The translations under genes and the position numbers were made by a program. A model generated the notes under the pieces. The model had not been told where the DNA came from. It saw only the letters and a list, made by a program, of their open reading frames with translations, and did not search any database. This document shows positions 1-9,190 of a stretch of 26,028 nucleotides of DNA, piece by piece; position 1 is the first letter of the stretch; each line of letters opens with the position of its first letter. Source of the DNA: Actinidia chinensis (Eukaryota; Streptophyta; Magnoliopsida; Ericales; Actinidiaceae); the NCBI GenBank assembly GCA_009663005.1, contig VIGQ01001361.1, positions 20,001 to 46,028 on the forward strand. Reading direction: 5' to 3'.

Positions 1-2725
1 TAAAATTTGTGATGCAGTCAATAGGGAAGCAACACCCAAAAATCTTTTTAAAAAAGAAATAATTCCACTCTAACCACTTCAACTGACTTGCCATATGGAT
101 CATATGGATTTGTTTGGTCCCAGTAGGGTTGCTAGTCTTGGTGGACAATTTACGCATTTGTAAATTGTTGATAATTTTTCACGTTTTACATGGTATTATT
201 CCTACTCACAAAAAAATGAGAACACATTGCATTTGCAAAAATTATAAAAAAGGACAAAATAACAATAGGTTGCACTATCACCAATATTGTAGTGATGATG
301 TAGAGAGTTTGATAATCAAGATTATTGAAAAATTATTGCGATGATCACGATTTTTTACACAACTTTCTCTGCACCTAGAACACTCAACAAAACTTGAGTT
401 GTTGAACGTTTAAAAAGGATCCTTCAAAAAATGGCTAGAATAGGTTAAACCTGTTAAAGGAACATAATTACCTAAGTATTTTTGGGCTGAAATGACGCTG
501 TAAATACAGTTGTTATATTAAAAATCGGTATCATGAGACAAAACTTGAAAAAGATCATTACGAGCTTTGGAAAGGCAAGACACCTAATATGGTTATTCAA
601 AGTATTTGGTTGTTAAATTTTTATTTCTAAATGACAAAGATAATTTGGGTGTAAATTGGATGCTAAATCTGATAAAGGAATATTTCTTGGATATTCTACT
701 ATAGCAAAGCTTATTAGAGTCTCTAACAAAAAAAACTATTAACTATTGAAGAGTCTATACATGTTGCACTTGATGAAGTTGATTCTTTCAAATCTAAGAC
801 ATTGATGGAGAATGATGAGGATATTAATGCTACAGGAAAATAATTTTTTTTTTGGATAATAATCTTAATTCAAAATCAAATCTCTCAAGACTCTAATAAA
901 AAAGAAAAGTATGAAAAATGCCTCTCATCTTTGAACAAGATCAACCAATTTCCTACATCTTGGAGAATTGGTTAAAGTCACCCTATGATCAAATTCTAGG
1001 TGACCCCTCACCAAGGTGTTGTAATACACGGTTCTTCACTTAGAAATGTGTTAATAACATGACTTTTGTTCAGAAATTGAGCCAAGAAAAGAATATTGAA
1101 GAAGTTGAAACTGATGAGTTTTGGTTAATGCCATAGAAGAAACGAGCTTAACCAATTGAGAGGAACAATGTTTGGACATTGGTTCAGACCTACACATCAG
1201 TTAGTTATTGAAACAAAATTGAATTTTTCGTTAATAAAAAATGATGATAAATGGCATATCATTAGAATAAAGCTAGATTACTAGCCCAGGTTTCAACCAA
1301 GAAAAGGAATTGACTATGAGAAACCTTTGACCCCGTAGCTCGACTTGAAGATATAAGAAAGCTATTAGCATTTTCTTCCTATAAAGATTTTAATTATTTC
1401 AAATAGATGTCAAAAGTACATTTTTAAATGCTGTTCATTTCTGAAAAAATTTATGTTGAGACAACCACCCGGTTTGAAAATCACGATTTCAAATCATTGT
1501 TTTCAAATGACCAAAGCCTTGATGGCTTGAAATAAAAGGCCCCAAGAGCATGGTATGAAAGAATATAGTGAATTCTTTTAGAAAAATATTTTACAAGAGA
1601 AAAAATTGACACTACCTTATTTACCAAAATAAAAATGAAGATTACTTATTGGGCAAATATATGTTGATGATATCATTTTTGGATCAACAATGAGAATATG
1701 TGTAGTGACTTTTCAAAAAATTATGCAAAAAGAATTGAAATGAGCAGGATGGGTTAACTAAATTTTTCTTGGTTTTCAAATTAAGAAACTAAAAATGAAT
1801 CTTATCAACCAATCTAAATATATAAAAGATCTTCTCAAGAAGAAATTGGGATAGAAATTTAAAAATTTATGCTGCACCCCAATGAATTCAACAAACTAGA
1901 CTTCGATAAAGAGAAATGGGAAAAATGTTGACATTAAAAAACGATACAGAGGAATGATTGTAGTTTACTAATATTGACGGCCAGGAGGCACGTATCATGT
2001 TTAGTGTTTGGCTATGTGCTAGGATTGCAATTCCTGTCCAAAGAATCACATTTAATTGCAGTCGTTAAAGAATTTTTCGATATTTACTTGGCACAATAGA
2101 TCTAGGTTTATGGTATCCTAAATTCACCTCATTGATCAGTAAGTTATTCAGATGCAGATTTTGGTTGGGTGCAAAATTGATCGCAAGGAGTGACAAGCGG
2201 TGGTACGTTGTCACTTTCTAGGACACTCACTTGTGTCTGGTTAGCAAGAAGCAAAAAATTCCGTTGCTCTTTCACTGCTTGAAGCAGGAGAAAGAAGGAA
2301 AGAGAGAAATAATAAAGTAATAGAGATAATATACAATAATAATAAATAATTATAGAAAAAAAAAAATATATAAGACATATAAATAATAATAAAAAATAAA
2401 ATATTATATTGCTCTGCAGGCAGTTGTCTGTGCTCAAGTTATTTATATGAAGCAACAATTTGACGATTTAATTAAAATTTGATCCAATAACCTATTAGAT
2501 GCGTAAACTAGTGCTATAAATATTTTTAAAAAATACTATTCTTCACTCATAAACAAAAAACATATTGAAATTAGTAGACATCATTTATTCGTGCCAGTTA
2601 AAAAAGGAGATGTGGTACGAACTAGAGTTTATAAGTACTGATTTTTAAGGGCTGACATCTTCACAAAAACACTCCAAGAGGACGTTTATGCACCATTCGT
2701 CTAGAACTTGGATGTGTAGACCTAC
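1..2725 (+). pseudogene. Ty1/copia retrotransposon pol remnant (integrase, reverse transcriptase, RNase H), 5'-truncated by the window
   Basis: This is the 3' part of a copia polyprotein, read by joining frames. Around 95-420 the integrase core is visible: a DLFGPSR segment near 106, a DNFSRFTW segment near 170, an SDHG/REFDN segment near 290-320, and a degraded NFSAPRTPQQNG near 360-395. At 520-700 come the integrase C-terminal ELWKGKTP and GIFLGYS motifs. The reverse transcriptase spans about 1240-1800, with the FDPVAR, PPGFE and YVDD motifs; the catalytic YVDD is at 1660-1671. RNase H follows at about 2130-2670 and ends with ADIFTK at 2651-2668 and an RLELG-like tail. Domain order INT-RT-RH is diagnostic of Ty1/copia. 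Stops and frameshifts are frequent, so no intact protein can be made from the sequence as given. Gag and protease lie beyond the left edge. A 3' spacer, polypurine tract and LTR follow on the same strand. Confidence 0.93.
2290..2412. repeat. AT-rich low-complexity insertion inside the RNase H coding region
   Basis: The RNase H motif ALSTAEAE is readable up to about 2289. The continuing protein trace (a CAQV..MKQQL-type segment) resumes at about 2415. Between them lie about 120 bases of purine-rich and then AT-rich simple sequence, including an A run and several ATAATAA motifs. Copia RNase H has no insertion at this point, so I read it as a secondary expansion or insertion that breaks the domain. 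Confidence 0.6.
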
Positions 2726-4226
2726 ATATATGCATAATACTTCAGTTATTTATTTTTATAAATATTACTTCTGAATATTTAATACATTGTTTAAGCTGCT
2801 GGGCGAGAAATCTGCAGTTTTTCTGGAATTTCAAGCAAGAGACTCTCCGGTTGCTCCAAAAGCCGGTAGTGTTCATCTCTATTGAATTATTTCTTCCCAG
2901 GTCATATTAGCATAGAATCGACAAGTTTTTCTTTTTTTCAGCTCTTTATTCTCCTACTCAAGACCTCTATTCCTCGTTGCAAACTCAAACTTGAGGTCCT
3001 TAGCTCTGAAACTTATCCCTCGAACTTGCAGACGTCGAGCCATATTTGAACAGAAGAAGCACACTGAATACTGAGTGTCATTGAGTCATTAATGGCTTCG
3101 GCATCAGTCCTATCGCCAATAACTTTTCTCTTGTGGCATAATGATCCCTTCTAGGCTGCCAGCAACTGCATAATCCAGCATCCACAGAGCATATAGTCAT
3201 GAGAGGACCTTTTTGAGATAGAATGATGAACCACGAATTCTGGTGTACATTAGGCACAAATTTAGACACAATTATTTTGAGAGAAGAAGTCATTTTGAAA
3301 AACTAAGAAAGAAACTTGAATTCGCTCTTCAAAGAACCGGAAGGAGAAAGAAAGAAAGAAGAAGAGAACTAGTTCGGGATCTAGGAAAAGAGATTTTTTT
3401 CGGAAAAATATGGCCTAAAAGCAGCCTTCTGAGACACAGCCGCACCCTCCCACTGACAAATCTTTAAATTGCCATTTTTTTATTTTATTTAAATTTTTTT
3501 TGGTCAAGATTACAGGCGTCATCACATGTACGTCACTCGCCCTATTTCCCTGTCAATCTCATCTATATATTACTTGTCTTTTTCTCTTGCCAAGCACATA
3601 TTTTGTTCTCAAGTCCTTCAATACTCTGAAAGCTAATCTTTTCTTCCTGTTCAGCTATCATCACTTCTTATGAAGAAGATGCCGCATCACACCTAGTTTC
3701 ATACAGTCTAAATTCTAAAAGTAAAGAAAGATGCAATATCACAACGTGATTCACAAACAACAGAAGCAAGACTATCTTTATCAATGTCATCTAGAAGCAA
3801 GATTAATTCTTGATCATGTTTCTAAGATGAGGTATCTTTCCTCTTCTTAGTCATCATGGATTTTTTTCCATGATAATATCGTGATCGAAGAGAGAAGCAC
3901 AACCTGATATAGGTGTTTTCACCATATATTTTTCTGATTGTTTTGTCTCACTTCTGAATTCAATGTTCATATTTGCAAGCTTTCAATTATATTTATTGTT
4001 AGATATACTTCATCATGAAAGGGGGAGCATCTTCGCAGGGGAGCTATCATTATACCTTTTTGTTGATGTCAAAGGGGAGAAATAAGGATCTACAAAAATT
4101 TTGTTATTTCCCTATAATGAGCTTAATAATAAAAATGCATTATCGCAGTAATTTATATATGGTTTTGATCAGTATAGTTTATTACTACAATGTGCTTAAA
4201 AATTTTTATTCATAATTTGTCACATC
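2726..4226 (+). other. 3' non-coding spacer of the copia element between pol and the polypurine tract
   Basis: About 1.5 kb separates the end of RNase H from the polypurine tract. In the SIRE/Maximus lineage this interval often holds an extra env-like open frame. Here I see only short frames. One of them, about 3243-3467, contains a basic stretch (RRKKERRRELVR), but it is too short and damaged to identify. The long spacer together with the 1.4 kb LTR supports a SIRE/Maximus-type element over smaller copia lineages. Confidence 0.55.
4017..4028 (+). promoter_or_regulatory. Additional upstream polypurine tract
   Basis: A GAAAGGGGGAG tract lies about 210 bases before the main polypurine tract. 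A third, AAAGGGGAGA, is at 4071-4080. They resemble the true priming tract at 4227-4239 and could be secondary plus-strand priming sites. Confidence 0.4.
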
Positions 4227-4239
4227 AAAAGGGGGAGAT
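4227..4239 (+). promoter_or_regulatory. Polypurine tract (plus-strand primer) of the copia element
   Basis: The tract AAAAGGGGGAGAT lies immediately before the TGTTAACCC that opens the LTR. A G-rich purine run directly abutting the LTR is the standard position for plus-strand DNA priming in LTR retrotransposons. Confidence 0.85.
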
Positions 4240-4617
4240 TGTTAACCCATGGCGTCAATCCGATTATGTGTGGCAATATTTTGATGATAACAAATTCTAT
4301 CTTATTGTCTAATGTATTTATTCAAGTATGATAGTTTGCAAGAAATATTTCAAGCACATATTCCTCAAGGAGCAAACATAATCGAAGGATATTTGGCCTA
4401 CAAAGCAAGAAGCTTTAATCCCTGAATATCTCAAAATGAAAAATTTTCATTAGGGTATTTTTGTAAATGTTTTCTTGTATGGTTAAATCCTTGAGGCTCT
4501 AAAATGACCTTAAAATCCTTCTGCATTTTAAAATACAAAGTGCATTAAAACTTAGAGTTCTTAAAAATGTGCTAGTAATATTCTTGTCTTTGAATTAATT
4601 ATAATTTTGAAAAATGG

Positions 4618-4709
4618 GCAGCAAATAATTTTTGATTTTAAAAATTTTATTTCAAATTTGAAAATTAGCTAGCAATAATTTAACTTTGAAAATGTGGATT
4701 GTAATTTAA

Positions 4710-4743
<34 letters not shown>

Positions 4744-5040
4744 TTTGATTCCAAGTTTGGAAAAATGCTAGCAATAATTTCTGACTTTTGAAAATTGATT
4801 CCAAGTTAAAAAAGAAAAAAAAAAAAAAAAAAAAATTGTTAGCACAATTTCTGACTTTGAAATTGGATAGCAACAATTTTTGACTTTGAAAATGTTCAAA
4901 AAAAATTTGCAACTTAAAAATTGGTAAAAATCATTTCTCTTTGAAATGTAGTTGCAACTTTTAAAATTTGATAACAACAATTCTAAACATTTGAAAATGT
5001 GATTTCAAATTTGAAAAATTGGTGCTAACAAATTTTAAAT
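4618..5040 (+). repeat. Tandem repeat of about 50 bp inside the LTR U3 region
   Basis: Units start at about 4618, 4668, 4718 and 4767 with a GCTAGCAA-type motif. Each carries an ATTTCTGACTTTGAAA-like core. Further, more diverged units run to about 5040, broken by an A run of roughly 20 bases at 4816-4836. The array lies upstream of the putative TATA element, where transcription-enhancing repeats often occur in plant LTRs. Confidence 0.7.
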
Positions 5041-5096
5041 TCCCCCACGGTTTATTCTTTGCTACGCATTTATAATACATATCCTTACCTCTCATT

Positions 5097-5104
5097 TATA
5101 AAAG
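5097..5104 (+). promoter_or_regulatory. Putative TATA box of the LTR promoter
   Basis: TATAAAAG lies about 860 bases into the LTR, just after the tandem repeat array. A second TATAAAAA is close by at about 5116. The position would fit the U3/R boundary. No transcript evidence is available. Confidence 0.4.
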
Positions 5105-5656
5105 CAAATCAAGTATAAAAATAAGTTTAGAACTCAAAGCATACTTCTTTCATTTCCTTTGAGCCTTTCAAGGTTGATTCATACAAGAAGTTCTAGTGAG
5201 GAGATCATTGTAACAACTTTATTTGTAATCCTTCTCAAAAGGAGAATTGTTATTGTGAGAGAAATCTCAATTCGATCACAGTTGATGGTATCAAGAGCCG
5301 TTGGTGTGACCCTTGTGAGGTGTGAAGGGGCTTTTCCACTTGTGAAGAAGAGTGGTGTGTCTCTTGACAATGTAATTGTTTTGAACTCCACCCGTAAGGA
5401 GTTTGGATTAGTACATTGAAATCTCAAGTGTGTGCTCGGGGAGTGGACGTAAGTCAGGTAACCGAACCCTATAAATCGTTGAGTTTGAATCTTATCTGTC
5501 CCTATCTCTTTATTATTGTAACTCTATTTATATTCTTTACATTATACGGTCTTCTTAAAAATTATTCTAACTCTTAATTCAGTATATTTTTATTAAAAAA
5601 AAGTTTGTCACAACCCTATTCACCCCCTCTAGGGTTGATTAATCTAGGCAACAACA

Positions 5657-6600
5657 GTCTCACAAAATGTATTGTAGGGACACCCCGAATCATCCATATC
5701 CTCGCGCATGACTCCCCACTTCTGCTGTAAGACCCCGTGTCGATGAATGAATGAGCAAGTGGCCAGACGCAAAACCGTTTTCACTCCAACCAGCATAGGA
5801 AACCCATTTCTTCGTTACCTTAGTATAAATGATGTGACGTGCCATGGGAAACATGTTTCAATGGCATTAATAAGCACTAAATTCCAATCTGAAACAAACA
5901 CTGACGGCAACGCTACCCCTTTTTAACCATCCACTTCTTTAAGGTACCTAATGCCCATATTAGTTGCTATGTCCTCTCATTACTAAGATATGCGAATATA
6001 AGCGAGTAAGTTTGCATTGTGGATGTGATACTCACAACCTATAATAATGGTATCCGATACTCATTGGTCTTGTATGTAGCATCAATGATCAACACAGATG
6101 AAAAGTTGACAGACAACTCTAGATTTTTCCGGATGAACCCAAAGAATATCTATGATTTCGTTGGTATCTGAATTTATTTGGTAATTATGGAGGTATTCTT
6201 TCTTAATTAATTGGTCCAAGACATACTAAACTGGATTTAGACTGCCCCGTTTTCACGATTTTGTATTTAAAAATGGCATTATAAATGCTTTTGATCCCCA
6301 TAGTATTTGACGGGTCTCTTTCCTTCAAAATACTAAGAATTTCATGAGATGCGGTGTTGTTGGACATGTCACGAACAAATTCTTTCTCCATTAGTTTTAA
6401 CCTACACGGGTACTCCCTGACCATCAATATACTCTGCTGATTGATGTTTATGAAAACCACAGACAACCCTGAAACCCACATCACACTCATCAGGAGGTAT
6501 TGGTCAATAGGCATTCACATTTTTTAGTCCATCTTTGTTTTTTAAGGATTGCCCTTTACCAGATGTCGTGGCAGTGGTACTTCCTCCTCTTTCACACCTA
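5657..6600 (-). pseudogene. MULE / FAR1-related transposase fragment, degenerate
   Basis: Read on the minus strand, the trace begins near 6520. It shows an EFVRDMSNN...ILSILKERDPSN segment at about 6300-6390 and then SIYNAIFKYK. Next come NEIIDILWVHPEKS at about 6120-6165, SVLIIDATYKTN at about 6065-6095, and a YRIPLL..VVSITST segment near 6020-6060. A degraded LIWALGTLK segment and LPSVFVSDWNLVLINAI near 5850-5910 follow. This order, including the DATYKTN motif with the catalytic aspartate environment, matches the MULE transposase domain shared by Mutator-like elements and FAR1-related proteins. Several stops and frameshifts break it. It stops abruptly at the LTR boundary, so the copia element probably inserted into it. 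I cannot tell a transposon copy from a domesticated FAR1-type gene. Confidence 0.75.
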
Positions 6601-7030
6601 GATGGCACTTTGGCAGCTTCCCGCCTTTTAAGGTAGCATACTTTTTAATAACCACCATAATACATTCTCAAGACCAACTACGTCGCTTTGCTAATTTATC
6701 ATAATTCTCCTATTTTCAAATATGTATTAAAAAATATAACAAAGATGTATAAGTACAAACATTTATACAGTCTTAATTAATTTCTTTACTTAAAAAATAA
6801 ATAACGAACATGCATAAAACAACGATATAACTAACCTAATATGTGATAAATTCGACTGTTACTCGCGACTGTTGTTTGGATATGCTCTCCCACTAGAAAC
6901 ATAATCTCAAATGAACCAAATATCGAAAATGCACCAAGTAGTCGTCCCATAATATTTATTCTATGAATATAAAAGTGATGGTTTAATAAAGAGAAATCTA
7001 TTATACGAAAAGATAGGAGAGGCTGGGAGT
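6601..7030. other. AT-rich interval without recognisable gene
   Basis: I see no coding trace, RNA gene or clear repeat here. It lies between the transposase fragment and the minisatellite and might be 5' flanking or terminal sequence of the MULE-like element. Confidence 0.4.
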
Positions 7031-7910
7031 GAGAGAGCAGTGGAGATGGTATACTGAAGAGTGAGTAAATGAAATGGAGAATAGTATTTTAAAGGGAGGA
7101 GGGTTTCGGGAGGAGTCCTGACATATGTCAAAGGTTGGAGGGGAGGTAATTTAAAGGGAGATGGAGGTTTCTAACATTGTCACAGGTTGGAACGGAAGTA
7201 ATTTTCAAGGAAGGGTGAAATCCAAACATGTGTCAAGGGTTTTGTGGGGTAATTTTTTAAAGGGAGGAAGAGGTCCTAACATGTGTCAAAGTTGGATGGG
7301 AGTAATTTCAAGGGAGAGGAAGGATTTGACTTTGTGTCAAAGGTTGGAGGAGGTAATTTAAAGGGATCTGAGATTCTGAATGTGGTCAAGGTTGAAGGGG
7401 TAATTTTTAAGTGGTGGAGGAGGTTCTGGGGGGGAATGAGCAGGCGTGGGGGCGAGAAGGAAGCACGTTTAGGGGAGAGCATGGAGGGAGGAGGGGGGGG
7501 GAGGGAGCGGTGGCCCACGGGGGGCAGGGGTGAGAAAGGAGGGGGTAGGGGGAGAGGAAAGACGAAAAGAGAGGTGCGGGAGAGCGTGGAAGCGGTGCAG
7601 GGGTGGAGGGAGGAGGGTATAGGTGACGGCAGAGGTTAGCTAGATAAAGGGGATGAGGGAAGTAAGAGGGAATGGGGGAGAAGGAGGAAGCGGGGGGGGA
7701 AGGGGGGGTGGAAGGAGGGGGGTTCTGGGAGAGAGGGGTAGAAGGGGGGGGGTGCCGGTTGTGGGATGGGGGGGAGAGAGGGCGGGAGGACTGAGTGGGG
7801 GGCGGGGATGGGGGGGAGAATGTGCCAAAAAACTAAACTAATAAAAAAAAAAGTAAAGAAAGAATAATATAAAAATTGATGAAAAAAATAAACAAAACTA
7901 ATAAAATAAA
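7031..7910. repeat. Minisatellite array, copy 1 (about 50-bp units) with downstream A-rich tail
   Basis: At least six units carry the core ACATGTGTCAAAGGTTGG followed by GGGGAGGTAATTTAAAGGGA. The CATGTGTCAA motif recurs at about 7122, 7175, 7227, 7280, 7333 and 7381. A lead-in with GAGAGCAGTGGA and GGAGGAGTCCTG and a tail of CCAAAAAACTAAACTAAT match copy 2 in the same order. The copy is interrupted by a purine-rich insertion at 7429-7819. Confidence 0.85.
7429..7819. repeat. Polypurine, G-rich insertion within minisatellite copy 1
   Basis: Relative to copy 2, where GGTTCTG is followed directly by ACATGTGCCAAAA (8291-8306), copy 1 has about 390 extra bases between the same two points. The extra sequence is almost all G and A on the + strand, with many runs of four to nine Gs. 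The long apparent reading frames here (Gly/Arg-rich on +, Pro-rich on -) are by-products of the base bias. The run structure is compatible with G-quadruplex or triplex DNA. Confidence 0.75.
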
Positions 7911-8320
7911 TGTGAGCAGTGGACGGAGTATAACTGAAGATGAATAAAATGAATTTGAGAAGAGTATTTAAAGGGAGGATGGTTTCGGGGAGGAGTCCTG
8001 GACATCTGTCAAAGGTGGAGGGGAGGTAATTTAAATGGGATGAAGTTTCTAACATGTGTCAAAGGTTGACGGAAGGTAATTTCAGGAAGGGTGAATCCAA
8101 CATGTGTCAGGGTTGTGGGGTAATTTAAAGGGAGGAAGAGGTTCCTAACATGTTAAGGGTTGGAGGGGAGTAATTTAAAGGGAAAGAAGGAAGGTTTTGA
8201 CATGTGTCAAGGTTTGAGGGGAGGTAATTTAAAGGGATGCTTAATTCTGACATGGTCAAAGGTTTGATGGGGTAATTTTAGGGTGTAGGAGGTTCTGACA
8301 TGTGCCAAAAAAACTAAACT
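7911..8320. repeat. Minisatellite array, copy 2 (about 49-bp units)
   Basis: The CAT(G)TGTCAA core recurs at about 8003, 8053, 8101, 8149, 8201, 8251 and 8299, a near-constant 48-52 bp spacing. Unit-specific differences, such as the GGAAGGGTGAATCCAACATG unit, occur in the same order as in copy 1. The whole array was therefore duplicated as a block rather than expanded independently. Confidence 0.85.
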
Positions 8321-8585
8321 AATAAATAAAAAAATTAACGAAAGACTAATAATAAAATTGTGAAAAACAATAAACCAAACTAATAAAATAACAAAACATA
8401 AAAAATAACAACTAAAAAAAAGCAGAAAAAACTGAAAAAATGCAAATAAAATAATTACAAACATGTATAAAAAATAAGTATTCCAAAAGAAACAATAAAA
8501 CTGATAAAGAAATAAATAAAATTTCATAAACAAAAAAACTGATAAAAAATAAAAAATAAAAAACAAACTAAAAAAAATTGAAAAG
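8302..8585. repeat. A-rich low-complexity tail
   Basis: The + strand is dominated by A, with scattered AACTAATAAAATAA and AAACTGATAAA motifs and very few G or T. It extends the shorter A-rich tail seen after copy 1 (7823-7910). No gene is visible. Confidence 0.7.
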
Positions 8586-8591
8586 GTGGGA

Positions 8592-9190
8592 GGGGACAGC
8601 TGGGAAAAAGTTGTTGTCTATTAACCATCAAAAATTTTTATTTTCCTTTGTTTTTTTTGACAACTAATGTGTTATTATTTAGAATATTTTATATCACTCA
8701 ATTTAACATGGTAAGTAAATATACTGACTTTGTAATTAGTTTAAAATATAGAACATGTCTAATTAAAATAGTAAATTCCGTTATCTCAATCATTCAGTGA
8801 AATAATGTTCATTAATCAACAATTTGTATTCCGCGTAAGCACAACCAAACCACTTGTTTCTAACTTTCTTTTGTGTCGTGTATATTGGGTTTAGATTTTA
8901 GAGACCACTTGTTCTAACTTCCTTTATCGTGCTTTTTGGGTTTAGATTTCCGTCGGAGGCAAGTTTTCAAGTGATTGTTGATATTGAATACCCGACTGCT
9001 TATTCTTACTTTCTTTGCCGTGGTCTTTGGGTTAGAGCATCTCCGTTGATGTGGTAATTAGCCTGTGTTTAACCCGTGACATAAGGTAAAAGTGGGTCCT
9101 TATTTTTTATTGGTTAAATACTTAGTAATGGTACTCCCCAAACAGTCTATTAATTGTGCTAGAAGTACTTATTTATTATATTTGTTATGG
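8592..9190 (+). repeat. Dispersed repeat family, copy A (partial)
   Basis: It is collinear with 13100-13500 and 14885-15420. Shared landmarks are ATCAAAAATTTTTATTTTCC-like sequence near 8626, AATAATGTTCATTAATCAAC near 8801, and TTTCTTTGCCGTGGTCTTTGGGTTAG at 9011-9036. It also carries the left end of a nested MITE from 9034. The right half is missing; sequence after about 9190 is unrelated. No protein is evident. Confidence 0.75.

Larger units (their letters stand above)
4240..5656 (+). repeat. LTR of the copia element (3' LTR, about 1.4 kb)
   Basis: It opens with TGTTAACCC right after the polypurine tract. It ends with ACAACA at 5651-5656, giving TG...CA termini and short TGTT/AACA inverted ends. 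The section at 5425-5470 (a GTGTGTGCTCGGGGAGTGG segment) and the CCCTATTCACCCCCTCTAGGG stretch at 5615-5635 are of a kind common near the 3' end of plant copia LTRs. Beyond 5656 the sequence changes at once to an antisense transposase fragment, which fits the end of the insertion. The matching 5' LTR and the target duplication partner lie outside the window. The 3' end could be misplaced by a few bases. Confidence 0.8.

Noticed and set aside
5159..5427. Open frames on both strands within the LTR
   Set aside because: They lie inside the LTR R/U5 part and show no protein similarity.
7283..7639. Long + strand Gly/Arg/Glu-rich open frame of 118 codons
   Set aside because: It lies in the minisatellite and polypurine block. 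The composition explains the lack of stops, and the frame does not follow the repeat consistently.
7636..8055. Minus-strand Pro-rich open frame of 139 codons
   Set aside because: It is the complement of the G-rich block plus the T-rich complement of the A tail. It is compositional, with no domain.
7031..8320. CRISPR-like regular repeats
   Set aside because: The units are continuous tandem copies without unique spacers, and the genome is plant.
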